NCBI GenBank assembly: GCA_000733355.1
Contig: JNVV01000023.1
Coordinates: 137,083-201,082 of the forward strand
Direction of reading: 5' to 3'
DNA length: 64,000 bases
Source: Falciphora oryzae
Taxonomy: Eukaryota > Ascomycota > Sordariomycetes > Magnaporthales > Magnaporthaceae
The notes under the pieces were generated by a model that made no database searches, was not told the DNA's origin, and was given only the letters and a program-made list of their open reading frames with translations. Of this stretch, positions 31,380 through 43,094 are shown in pieces. The position numbers and the translations under genes were made by a program. The stretch's first letter is position 1. The number at the start of each line of letters is the position of its first letter.

Positions 31380-33329
31380 CTATCGCGGTCGCCTCTCCTC
31401 TAGAGGCACTGTGTCGCCGTAAAAGCCACCGCCGTTAGCCAGACATGCCAGACAGACGCCACCGTCGTACGCGCGGGTGTGTCTTTTCCAGCTGGCGCCA
31501 GACTCGTCGTCCATCGAAACAATTTCTCCATGGACGCCAATTCCTCCGTGGCCTTGCTCCTGCTCGTGGTGCAACGACAGGCCCGTGGCGTCGTAGTGGC
31601 CGTGTTGCTGCTGCTGGTGCGCTGGCGGCTGGGGATATTGCTGGTAGTGGTGATCGAAAAAGGTCGTGTCGCGGCCGTAGTCGTCGGATCCAGGCGGCGG
31701 GGGCGGAAGGTAGGTCGTGTCCGTCGAGGGAAAAGATGACGGGGCAAAGTGTTGAAGAGACGGGTAAGTCGAGAAACCACCTATTTGCCACTGCTGCTGC
31801 GCATCCCCAGAGCCAGCCCCCTCTCCTGCTGTCCCACAAGTGGTCGGCACAGGGTCAAATTCTGATCCAGATGACGCCATTCGGTTATAGCTCCTCCTGC
31901 GCGGCGTCCGACGCGACGGTGAAAGCCCGGTTTGAGAACCTCCAGTGGAAAAACCGGCCGAAGTCGACGATGAGGATTGGCGGGAGAAAGAGGCGGTGCC
32001 TGAGGCCAGCCCCATGTCTGCCATACCGGTAGACATGTAGTCTGGGTTCGGCTGGTGGATGAAGGACGGCCGTGCGTCACCACCGTCCGGCTCGGGCGGT
32101 GTTGAGGCGGCATATGCGGGCCGCCGGTCCTGGAACGCAAAGACGGTCGGGAAGTGCGGCGGCGCAGCCATGAATTGGCGAGGGGTCGCCTGGCCCAGCC
32201 GCACGGGACCGAAGTCCGGGTCACAGCTGCTGCCGGTGGGGTCTTGCGTCACTCCCGCGGCCGGATCTAGGCCGGCCGCTACCGAGCTGGACGCCGACGC
32301 CGACGAGAGCGCGGCAGGCATGTTGTGGGCAGCAGTGACACTACTGCCGCCCCAAAGGGCCGTCGACGAGGCATCCGAGTGAGCTTTCTGAGAGGCGCGG
32401 GCTTCCAGGGCCGAAGCTCCTGACCAGCTGTCGCCACCTTCCATAATTGACCCGTCCTTGGGCCCGACATCTGGCTCATTTGTCGCTTGCGGCAGGGAGA
32501 GGAATGAGGGGTTGGGAGGGGGCACCCTATAGGGCTGACCAGCGTCTTTTTCAGCAGCGGCAGCAGGGGATCGTGTCTGGCTCAAGTGGACGCCTGACCC
32601 AGCCCCGTCCCGGTTGGTGCTGACTCCACGTGACCGGGCGTCTACCATGACCCAGGACGCCCGATGATGACGGGACCCTTGATCCTGCGGCTGTCGCTGG
32701 TGTTGTTGCTTCTGCTGCTGTTGAGGGGGTGGGAGCGGAGCCTGAGCGACGGTGCTCTCCCCGAACCCACCGGCACGACACGCCAAGCTGGATCGTTCAA
32801 AATCGCTCGGACACGGCCACTCGTCGGTTTGCGCGCTGCTTATGCCCTCCTTCTCGCACCCGCCACCTTGACGGCCGCCTCCACTTTCTGGTTGGGCACT
32901 ATTTGCGGGGGTGATGAGGCCTAGCGAGGTCGACCGCGAGCCTGCACACGGGGATGAGGGCAATGTCCTCTTCTTGGGCTGACTGACACTGGCGAGCCTG
33001 GAGAGCAAGGAGAGGCGAACAGCAACCACGGCCGCGAGGAAAACGATCAATGCGACTGCGTATATATGTGTGCAGAGCAGGTGGTTGAGAATGCCGCGAG
33101 GTTGTGACCCGGTCTCCGAACCTAAGCTGACGTTGTGATCCCAATTAGGAGTTTCGCTGCTGCTGCTGCTGCTGCTGATGCCGACGTCGCGCAAGAAGAG
33201 GCGTGACGGCGGTATGAAGGCGGGCATGTTGGGCTGAGAAGCCGATCGAGGGGGTGGGATCGATGTGTGTTGGCCCAAGGGCATGCAGCTAAGTATGTAT
33301 ACCAGAGCGAGACCGTGAATATCAGTCAA
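31380..33329 (-). CDS. Single-TM low-complexity fungal protein, up to 649 aa
   Basis: One long exon. A hydrophobic helix (IYAVALIVFLAAVVAVRL, about residues 88-106) follows a Ser-rich N-terminus, so the protein is probably a membrane protein with a long cytoplasmic tail. The tail is disordered: Gln/Pro stretches, poly-Ala and poly-Ser, many SP/TP pairs. The last 45 residues are compact and look conserved, with SWKRHTRAYDGGVCLACLAN and GGGFYGDTVPLEERR, a C-x-x-C-containing motif I associate with a family of fungal membrane proteins of unknown role. The start may be 33,329 or the internal Met at residue 35 (MPAFIPPSRLFLRD), which has a more typical N-terminus. No intron is needed. Absence of stops over 1.95 kb and the conserved tail support a real gene. 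Confidence 0.75.
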   Translation of the reverse strand: MTDIHGLALVYILSCMPLGQHTSIPPPRSASQPNMPAFIPPSRLFLRDVGISSSSSSSETPNWDHNVSLGSETGSQPRGILNHLLCTHIYAVALIVFLAAVVAVRLSLLSRLASVSQPKKRTLPSSPCAGSRSTSLGLITPANSAQPESGGGRQGGGCEKEGISSAQTDEWPCPSDFERSSLACRAGGFGESTVAQAPLPPPQQQQKQQHQRQPQDQGSRHHRASWVMVDARSRGVSTNRDGAGSGVHLSQTRSPAAAAEKDAGQPYRVPPPNPSFLSLPQATNEPDVGPKDGSIMEGGDSWSGASALEARASQKAHSDASSTALWGGSSVTAAHNMPAALSSASASSSVAAGLDPAAGVTQDPTGSSCDPDFGPVRLGQATPRQFMAAPPHFPTVFAFQDRRPAYAASTPPEPDGGDARPSFIHQPNPDYMSTGMADMGLASGTASFSRQSSSSTSAGFSTGGSQTGLSPSRRTPRRRSYNRMASSGSEFDPVPTTCGTAGEGAGSGDAQQQWQIGGFSTYPSLQHFAPSSFPSTDTTYLPPPPPGSDDYGRDTTFFDHHYQQYPQPPAHQQQQHGHYDATGLSLHHEQEQGHGGIGVHGEIVSMDDESGASWKRHTRAYDGGVCLACLANGGGFYGDTVPLEERRPR

Positions 33330-35303
33330 CTCAAGTGGTGATGCAGCCCACCCCGTAGCGAATCGTGGTGCGTCAGGGGTGTGTGTGTGCAGCCCTCCCT
33401 GGTGTGAGTGTGCGAGGGGGAAAGGAGGTAGGGGCGTGCCGTGGATCGAATCCTACTTTCTTGACTTGTCTTTTTATTTTATTTTTTGTTCCCCTCTTTT
33501 TGTTCTTCTTTTTATTTTATTTTCCTCCCTTTTGTTTTTCTTGTTTTATTTGTTCTTCCAGACACCCCGAGGAGGGTCCCGTGTGGGAGAGATCCCCAGC
33601 AACACCGTTTCTTGGTGTCTGGGATTGTGCGATTTGGTGTCACTGCTGGGGGCCGTCCCAAACAGGCGATGTATGCCGCGCGCCTCCTGTCGTGGTGTGG
33701 CTTGAGCTGACGCAGGTGGTGGGCGTGTTCGAAAATTGCGGCGAATTAGGGTCGCAACCGCTGGACGCTCTACTGAGCGTGGGCTTTGCGGGACCGCGGG
33801 TGGGGGAGAGTTGAGGATCAATGTCCTGGGTGCTGTGGGTAGTGGGTGGTGGCCTCCCAGGGGGCCTTGTGATGCTGGGGGCTCCCTGCTGGTTCGATGT
33901 CTGGGCCCTGCGGTTTGCTGACAGCTCCAGAGGCCGGGCCGGCCTGAGTGGCAGAGACGCGAGCGTGGAGGGCTCCAAAAGCCGCACACACACACACACA
34001 CAAGGCACGCCCAGAATATTCCTGCAAGCGGCTGCAAGGGATGCGGGACCGCCCTGCAGCGACAAAGCCGGACAGGAGCCGCAGATTCTGACCGAATGCG
34101 CGTTTCTGTGTGCTGTTTTGAGGGGGTGGTGGGTGGGCGGGAGTTTGCACTGCCTCCTTCTAGCGGCTTCAGGGTGAGCCCCGGGTTAGGGGTGAAGGAG
34201 TCAGTCGGTCTAGGAGGCGCGCCGCACACCGATGGGCATCAGCAAACGTAGCCCAGCCGTTGGGACGCTGCAGGTGCGCCGTGTCACACAGAGGCCCAAA
34301 AGAGCGGTTAACGTCAGGCGCGGCGCGCGGCCAGTGGGCGTCCAATCGCGGCGAGGATGGCAGCCGACTTATACGATTTGGGCCGGTCGGCCTGTCTGAC
34401 GGGTGTCTGCGTCAACGGCAGCGCGGGCGAGACAGGCCCGGCGGTGACCAGAGAGAGGTTCGGGGCAGGCAAGCTTCGAGACACGACGAAGAGGCACAGC
34501 AATGTGGACGAAACAGCGGGAGCTCGGCAAGACTGGGCCGAAACCGAGGCCGCTGACGGGCAAAGGAGGCGGCGGCAGCGAGGGTGCAAGGGCAGAGCGG
34601 CTGGGACTGGGGCCGGGGAGGCTCGGTCAGGTCGGAAATGAGAGGCCGGTCGAGGGCAGGAGGCAGCGAGGAACCCGTGCGCTGGGGCCGAGAGAAGGCA
34701 AGGGAGAGATATGGTTACTTTGTCGTCCGACTCGAGCAGCAGTGGGGGTTGACCAGGAGGCCCGACAGGAGCACCGGCAGGCCAAAAAAAGAAGAGACAA
34801 AACAAACCCACCAGCCGGGCCCGGGGAGATCTATAAGAAAACAAGACTGGACTAACCGATCCGCAACATGCGAGCAGGAAGAGCGCAGACGACGAGGGGA
34901 TCTTATAAGTGGAGTCGACAAGGCCGTCTGTGCTGTGGGGGGGGATGCAAGATGATGGGACGCCAGTCAGTCCAAGGCGGCATCCCGAGCTACCGGGATT
35001 CGACTTGGGCAAAATGGGACCAGACATCAGGTCCAGGGGCAAAGGACATGGACCAAGAGCAGGGGTAGGACGAAGCGAATCCATGTTTGGCCAAATTGCT
35101 GGTGTGGGAGAGGCGGGCCATGGTTTTTTTTTTTTTTTTTCGCTAGGAGCCGAACAGGAGCAGACCAAGTGCTGGCCTTGCCATCTCGCCATCTTGCAGG
35201 TCGGTCAGGAAGCGTTAGTTGCAGCAGAGAGCTGGCCGAAGACGACAGGTGGGGCTGATTGGGCTGGAAGGTGTCGGGGGAAAAAAGAAAAAAGAAAAAG
35301 AAA

Positions 35304-35335
<32 letters not shown>

Positions 35336-38300
35336 AAGAAAAGAAAAGAAAGAGCCAGCCAGGCAGGAAACGGCTTGATTCGATCGCCTCCCAGCCGATC
35401 AAATTTTCCTGCTGTTTCTTCTGCCCGGCCTTTCATCTCCGAAGGTCCCAGCCAGCCAGCCCTGTGCACGGCATGGTTGGAAGAGGGAAATGGCACCGAG
35501 AACACAGGGCGACAATTGCGGGCCGAGGGTCGTCAACCAGGCCACCCAGCTGCGGTCAGCGGCCTATGAGGATCCAGGCCAGGCCACCAAGAAGCAGAAC
35601 CAGTGGAAATGCAGTGTTACGACGTTTCTGGGAGGTGGCTTGCTTGCTCTTTTCCATCCTAACGGAAAGCAACAGACCGGCAGGTACGTTCTTGGGAGAC
35701 CCAGTCGGCGTGGGGCGGCCCTGCCTGCCTCCTCTGTGCGCTGCTTCCTTGGACGGTGGGGAGGGGAGTGATCCATCGAGCAAGGGGCGTCTAAAACAGA
35801 CCAGGGGCCCAGGAGATGCATCCCTACCGAGCCAGCCCTACGAGCGAACCGCCGCGCGCTAGATTTTGCCAAGCGCAGGGGTCCTATCGGCCACCTGGCC
35901 ACGAGCCCAGCCGCCGCCCGCCCGCAGCGAGACAAAAGGCGGAAGGTGACGGTGACGGGCATATACGGATACGGTGCCTCATGCGCTCGAGTGTCAGCAC
36001 AGCAGAAACAGGCAAGCGAGCAGTCGAGCGCGTGATAGCAGGATCAAAAGCTTGGAAGAGCCCACGTTGCCGCTTTGGTACTGGCGGCGGCAAATATCGC
36101 GGAGAGGAGCTGCGACCAGGTCCCCTTCGTAATCTAACCTGGCTCGATACTAATAAATTGGCTGGTGGTCGAGAACCCATTCAGCTGAGGTGAGCTTTCG
36201 CAGGGCGCCTAGATCAAGCAGACGTCAGAGCCGCTAGCCAAGCCCGAGGTGCCCGCCCGTGGGCGATAGTGGAGGTTGATGGAGTTGCTGCCTTCGGACC
36301 GGAAGCGATGGGCATTTGCTTACTGGCAGAGTCTAGAGGATCGCATACTACTGTACCTACACAGACCCATCAGGTGGAGAGGGCATGGGCTGCGTGGGAA
36401 CCCGATGCAGCGCGCAGGTAGGTAGTAGTGCCGAGTTAGCCTCGCAGATGCGATGGAGACAGGTCAGGGTCGGGAAGCAGGGTGGCAGGCAGGCTCGCAA
36501 CTCGATACGACGGCACGCAATGCATTGCATTGGCCAAGCTAGCCGCATCCACGCCCTCGCTCAGCTGTCGGTAGCATCCGCCTGCCCAACCCCCACATAA
36601 ACATGCAAGTTGAGCCCCCTCGTCCGTCCTTGTTCCCAGGTTCCCTCGGTTGTTCTCACCGCCTCGGCGCGCGACGAGAAGCATCGAGCACATGCAGCCG
36701 AAGCTGAACACACAAAATGGCCCCCAGAGTCGTTGTGTCGAGTGTGTGTGGCCGGCAGAAACAGCGGTTGATCGACATGGCCCGCAAAAGCACGACTCGA
36801 GATGCAGCTCCGACGACGCAGTTGGCCAGCACATCAGAGCGAATCAAGCGGCCATGTTTCGGCCCTGGACTTCCTGTTCGAACGCGCGTGTGTGGGGCGC
36901 CCTCGAAGCCGTGGCTGTGGCTGTCTTGCTCACCCGCCCCCGCATTGTTGCCAATTGCATCGCAGCGAGCGTGCTACACCGGCTTCGAAAGCTTCCGAAA
37001 AGAGGCGGTAAGCCATTTGCATAGGGGTCAATATGGGATCGCGGGTTGGTGCGTGTGCAGAGTATTTTTGAATTTTAGAATGCGGCATAAATACCTGCAT
37101 CTGCTGTCCCAAAAGGATGGTGGTGGTGGCGTGGAGGAAAAAGGGTGTGGTGGGTGTGGGTGTCCGAAATAGCAGCCGCGAGGGAGGACCTGCACCCGCC
37201 ACCATAGAATGTGGATTGGCAATACAATAATTGCAGTGAATGCAAAATCACCAACTACCACCTGCTCGTTCCATCCAAAGCTCTGCCGCTGCGGGTTTGC
37301 GGGAGCCAAGAAGGGAAAGGCACAATCTTCGGCCGGCCCCCAACAAAGCAAACCTGGAAAAACGACCGACGGAGCCGAACGACAGCGGCGATTGACGGCG
37401 TCCAAGGCGACTTCAGCTCGTCTTGCAGCATTTGGCGCGCTCTGTCCATACGAGATTTTGCCACCGTTGACGACGCATCGCCCCGTTTTTTCAGCTTCAG
37501 CTCCCCCAGCTGTGCGTGTGTTTTTTTGGGGTCCGCATCCAGGAAAAACAAAGAAGGCCCGCACACGACGCAGAGACAGCGACGACAGCCAGTCGATCTT
37601 GCCCGATTCCACACCAGCGACTTTCCATCAAATGCGACGCGAACAGAGGCACCAAGGCACACAGAAACCCAAGATTGCACGTGCGCCAATCATCCAGGGG
37701 CCCCCAAGGCCGCCGCTCGACCGCTCGACCACAACGCATTCTACTGGGCCCCGCCGGCCGTATCCGACGCGTCCGTGGTGCACAGCCCCATCGGCTGCCT
37801 CTTCAGCCCTACCAGATGGATCGAACCTTCCCTGCGCGGCACGCGTCGCATGCCCGCCCGCTGGAAAGCCAAGCCCTTGGCACGACGTCCTGCGTGCTAC
37901 GTAGGTAGACGTGCCTGTGTCTCCTCCCCTCAGCCCGCTGCTGTTTGCTGTTCGTGGCGGGGCAGCCAAGTCCAGCCAGACAGAACCCACCGTTTTTCTT
38001 GATCCAAACCCGCACTCGCCCGCCTGAATGCCCTCGCCGTCGCCATCGCCCCGTGTCGGCCCCCCCCCCCCTCTCTGACCGACCATCCACTGATCGCCCG
38101 CCTTCGCCAGACGTCGCATTCTGACCGCCATTCTCTCGGAAACAGGGGCCGGGCTGTCCTCGGCCATTGATTCCGGTCGTCTCGACTGATCTTTTGCCCA
38201 CTCCCTGTTCGACCCTTGTTCCTTGCCTTCTGCAACGTAACTTGGGATGGATGGCGGGACAAGGCGTCGCTCGCTTTACCCCCTAGCCCGCCTTGCCACA

Positions 38301-38510
38301 CTTCAATTTCCATTGCCGCCCTCGTTGGTCGTCTCTCCTCCATCAATCTCGTTCCTTTCGCCGACTTTCTCGCATCATCACCTACCCGCTTGCTCGCTTC
38401 TCATTGCCTGCCCTCCGACGTCGCATTACGCCCTCGACTTTGCTTCCTGTCGACCTCGTGTTGGTTCACTTTGTCAGCAAACGGCTCCTCTGCGTCCCTT
38501 CTCGTCAGCA
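33330..38510. other. Gene-poor stretch, no secure gene
   Basis: More than 5 kb with only random frames. It contains a T-rich leader-like tract (33,460-33,560), an AC microsatellite (33,984-34,002), a purine microsatellite (35,281-35,352) and a C-run at 38,060-38,071. The first kilobase is the probable promoter and leader of the single-TM gene. Confidence 0.4.
35281..35352 (+). repeat. (GAAAAA)n purine microsatellite
   Basis: About eleven units of GAAAAA or GAAAA, including an uninterrupted A run, all purine on the plus strand. Confidence 0.8.
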
Positions 38511-38524
38511 GCCATGACTCCCCG

Positions 38525-38885
38525 CGCGCTCTCACAGGCTGCAATACGACGGCGTGTCGAAACGCCTCCACGAGCCTCGCCGTCTTGTTGCCGAGGCTGT
38601 ATACTACACAGAACATCTGCCGTCCAGGGTGGCCTGGCCGTTGCACCAACCGCCGCCGCATCTCGCCCAGGTGCTGGCTCCTAAGCGGTGACCCCCAGGG
38701 TCCAGTAACAAGCGCAAGGCCTCGGGTCGCCGCCGTCGCGCTTCTGTTGATCCGAGCTGCGAGCTGCACTTCTCTCCTAGTGGACAGGATACGATACACG
38801 CCGCCGCCACTCCAGTCCAGTCCCAGCAGCCTGGGAGTGATGCGTGCTTGATCGAGTCGGCTCCTCGAACCAACAGACAACAGGC
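38525..38885 (+). other. Possible uncharted exon(s), protein-like frame without ATG
   Basis: After a C/T-rich leader-like stretch and a CTCTCACAG acceptor-like site, one frame reads LQYDGVSKRLHEPRRLVAEA, then VYYTEHLPSRVAWPLHQPPP and LAQVLAPKR before a TGA at 38,692-38,694. The same frame carries on past it with SSNKRKASGRRRRASVDPSC and DTIHAAATPVQSQQPGSDAC to a stop near 38,890. Splicing from GTGACC to CTCTCCTAG (about 90 bases) would skip the TGA and keep frame. No start codon lies in frame, so an upstream exon would be required. The family is unknown. Confidence 0.2.
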
Positions 38886-41173
38886 ACTATGAGCGACACA
38901 TGGCGCGCGCGTCGTCGTCTAATCCTCTGGGCCGGCCCACATACCCACATTAGAGGTACCAAATATTACATGCGCCAACGTGCGGCACGGCCTGTCTTTC
39001 TGCCCGCGTTACACCTGTCCCGACGTCCCCTTCACTCCCCTACCCCCTTCTACCCTGCCAATCCCAGAGCCGCGCTTGACGTGCATCAGATCTGACTTTG
39101 ATCTAACCCGCGTGGTTCCCTTTGGGCCTGTGCATGCACCCCGTCGTCACCCGTCCTGGAGAGGTCTGCGTATTTTGCTCTAATGTTATCCTGTAGCAAA
39201 TGGCAAGCCGCAAGTGTGTGTCGTCTTTCTATTCCATCACTGACCCGCTCCGTCGTCCGTGCTCGCTCCTTGGCTTTTCCTTCTGTCAGCCCGTCTTGGT
39301 AGTGTCGAGCATGGTGATGACGCCTCAGTCGGGCCACTTCTACGTGCCACGGCAGCTGCCTCTTGCCATCATGGTCCAATCCAAGCCTCGCTTTGGCGCG
39401 GTCGGCGGCGCGCTGACGAGGGATTCTGCCTCTCATCCGCGCATCATAGACTTGCCCCTCCTCCAGATGGCGGTCTATGGGCTATTTTCCGCCATTCGTC
39501 TTGGGTAACTCCAAGCCATGCCCGCCAATCGGGTTGTCTAACCCACCGATGCCGGCGCGGGCCCCCCCACCAAGCCGATCAACATGGTGCTGCTGGAGAC
39601 GCATGCGTCACACCATACCATTCACCCGGGCGGGATTTTCGCGCGTGATCTCGTCAGCTCCGAGTGGACACTATATTCGGCCGAGATAAAGGCCAAAGCA
39701 GCCTCTTTTGTTGGAGCACGCAGGCGAGCTAGTCCACGCCCATGGAGGCGGGCCATCCGCCCCGGTCCTTATGATCCGCTCGACTATTGGCAATGGCGTC
39801 GTGACCCGGAAACTAGCCAAGCGATACGCCAGGCAGGTCTCACCCTTGTGCATGGCCGAGGCCCCGAAGAGCCTCTTTATTGCTGCTTGTTTTCCTGTTA
39901 GGAAAGCCCAGCCAGCCTCGCGGCGGACCACCGGTAAGAACGTGATCCCCGAGCCGTCGAATCACATCGCCGGATTCGACACATTTGGCTGGCCAGCCAC
40001 GACGATGCCGGCTGAGGTGCCAATTACCCGCAGCTGCGTCGGCCGGCTGCTATCCACGGGCAAAGACTCGACCAATATTCAATATGGTTGGTCGCCGTCT
40101 CCTCAACGCGGTCTAGTGGCAGGGCTAGCCGCTCGAGAGGCCCATCATCTGGCACTCGCTGCCAGTAGCGCATCATGCATATTTGCATCCTGGCCTGCCC
40201 ATCCCGCGGCCGGCACTGATATGTCGTCACATGTGACCTGTCTCGTACTCCGACATTTACGCGTCTGACGGCGGCTGCCAGTGAGCACTTTGCTTACCAC
40301 GGAAACGGACTCGGGAAAAGGGCCGGCTCCGGTGCCGGCTGGCTCGCCCTTGTCTTTCCTTCCATTGGCTGTGGCAGAATTGTCGAGTGGCAAGCTATTG
40401 GACGAGATTCTTGAACGCGATTTCGGCCACAAGGTTGCTGATGTTGAGGTCGACACCCCGGACCTGGAGGCGGGATCTGATATGCGCCTCCATCGCCGAC
40501 CCCGGGGGCTTACTTACCCCAGCTGAATCCTTCTAGTCCCGACATCAGCAAGCAGCTCTTTGGAATCCACGTCTCGGGAACACAGGCATTAGATCAGGAA
40601 TAGATCCAAGCCAGCCCGGCCGAAGCTGTAATTCGACCAAGCTTCCTGCTCTCGGGTCACGAGACCCAAACGCGTGCGACATCTTCCCGTCTCACGATCT
40701 GTCCAAGGGAGAATAATGTGCCCAATAACGACCTAGAAGAAGCACGTGTTACCAACCTCAGCTCGCACAATGTTGTCCACGGCGTCAAAACAGGCAGTTG
40801 GTGCGCAACGTGTGCGTTGCAAATCCATCACGTTACGACGCCATGAACATAAATGGTTTACAATGGATGGTCCACCTTGGACGCGTAGTGATGATGATGA
40901 GAGCCCACCTTGGCGCCCACCGCCCACTCACACAGCCTCCACCATCCAGGTCTTGGCGGGAACGATTTTGCGTAGGCGCACTAGTCTGCTTTCGGTGTAC
41001 CAGTGCGATGGCGATGCTGTTGGTGAAGGAGGATGGGGAAAAGCAAGAGGGAGGAAGCTAGCGGCGGTGGCGGCAACAAGCCTCCCCCGGCAGCCTGGGT
41101 GAGTCTCCACCCTGAGCCGCTTCGCTTTTCAGCATCGAGGACTTTGCCGCCGACCCTGGTTTGGCGCTAGGGG
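38886..41173. other. No gene recognised before the gap
   Basis: Short frames only; nothing with a motif. It may contain unannotated UTR or relics. Confidence 0.35.
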
Positions 41174-41597
41174 NNNNNNNNNNNNNNNNNNNNNNNNNNN
41201 NNNNNNNNNNNNNNNNNNNNNNNNNNNNNNNNNNNNNNNNNNNNNNNNNNNNNNNNNNNNNNNNNNNNNNNNNNNNNNNNNNNNNNNNNNNNNNNNNNNN
41301 NNNNNNNNNNNNNNNNNNNNNNNNNNNNNNNNNNNNNNNNNNNNNNNNNNNNNNNNNNNNNNNNNNNNNNNNNNNNNNNNNNNNNNNNNNNNNNNNNNNN
41401 NNNNNNNNNNNNNNNNNNNNNNNNNNNNNNNNNNNNNNNNNNNNNNNNNNNNNNNNNNNNNNNNNNNNNNNNNNNNNNNNNNNNNNNNNNNNNNNNNNNN
41501 NNNNNNNNNNNNNNNNNNNNNNNNNNNNNNNNNNNNNNNNNNNNNNNNNNNNNNNNNNNNNNNNNNNNNNNNNNNNNNNNNNNNNNNNNNNNNNNNN
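41174..41597. other. Assembly gap (424 N)
   Basis: The bases are unknown. Frames spanning it are meaningless. Confidence 0.99.
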
Positions 41598-43094
41598 ATG
41601 TTGTGTTTCCCTCTCGGTCTCTTGATCATCTCTTCGTGTCCGAGCCCGGTGTCTGGCAGAAAAGGTGGATGGATGAAACGGTTGCCGTCGCCTGCTTCTG
41701 CAGACTCCCCGTGAGCTACACGTAATCTCCTCATCTCCTTTTTTTGGCCTTTTGATGTTTCCCTTCGGCATTGGTCATCTCCCGATGATCCATTGCCGCT
41801 ACCTACTCGACAGCAAGGCCACCAACTCAACCCACCCCTTGCTGCCCCGAGCGATAAGGCTGAACGAGGAGGGGGTGGTGAGACGCGGGCGGATGCACAC
41901 CCACGCAGGGGAAACTAACTTCACAGGTGTGGCAGGGGGGTTATAGATGGTCACAGAACTGACAGGTTGATCAGCGAGGTACCTGGATTACTTTCTTGGT
42001 GTTCGACAGCATCATATTTTAGTACATTGTCTGCTCCATCGAAAAGCACCCATCGCAACAGATAAGGGATGCGACACGATTGTGGCCGATGGATGGAGGC
42101 CCTGATGAAGAGAAGACAAGAAGGAACCATGGGCGGCGCGAGGCCTTGTACATCCTTGGCTCGGCCAACCGGACCGAGGAGGGCTCGGAAAACAAGTACC
42201 AGATGCGGCAGGGGACAAACCAACGATGCAATAAGGGAAAAAAAAAAAAAAAAACAGGATGTGGAATCATTATCCATATAGTTATATAACAACAAAGAGC
42301 GAAAGGAGGGAGGGCAAAAAGGCAATGGGCCGAGTTTTGGGCGGAGGTAATGGGGCTGGTAGCCGACGGTAACAAAAAGAAAGGGAAACAAAAGGGGCTG
42401 CGATGGTGAGTTTTGGTGGTTTCAACGATTGCGCAGCGCCCAGAAAGAGACATGGAAAACAACGTAGACATCCATCCTCACACTCAAAGCACACGAGAAT
42501 CCCACTCTTTCTTCCTCACTCCCTTCTTCTGCGTCTATCTCCTTTCCTCTGCGTTCCCTCTCTTCCTTCCAGGGGCCAAGGGGTACTCCACAAACGCCGT
42601 CGTATGTAGACACGCAAAACATTAAACAAAACAAAAGAAAATCCAGATGGATCAAGTGCAGGGTATTCGGAAAAAAAAAAGCATCGCCTGCACAACGAGG
42701 TATCGAGCGTTTGTTTCAGCTCGACGTCAGAAATCCCGGTTTGATGGGAGATCCTTCAGGGAGAGGTGTTCGTCGCAAGTGCGGCGAGATTGCAGATCGC
42801 AAATCCCTCCAGGCACCAGCGATTGCGTTGAAACAACCATGATCCCCGACGGTTGAGCGTTAACCCCGCTTGCCGAGAGCCTGAGCCAGCTCCTTCGTGC
42901 TGACAGTGATGAGCGTTTTTTTTGACATGGGTCGAAAGGCATCGAGATTTTGATGACATGGAAGCGTTGCTGTGTGTGGAGGCATGGATAAGAAGTGCGA
43001 GAAAAGCGATAACGGGATTCCAAAGAGCCGTCGTATCTCATTGGGGAAAAGGGGCACGGTTAGCACGGGGGTGAAGGAATCGCGGCCAATTGCC
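41598..43094. other. Intergenic / 3' region of the APSES gene
   Basis: No coding signal. It has an A run at 42,239-42,254 and a T/C-rich tract at 42,500-42,570. Confidence 0.35.

Noticed and set aside
35281..35352. Functional purine switch or triplex element
   Set aside because: A simple GAAAAA microsatellite with no gene close by; no reason to assign a function.
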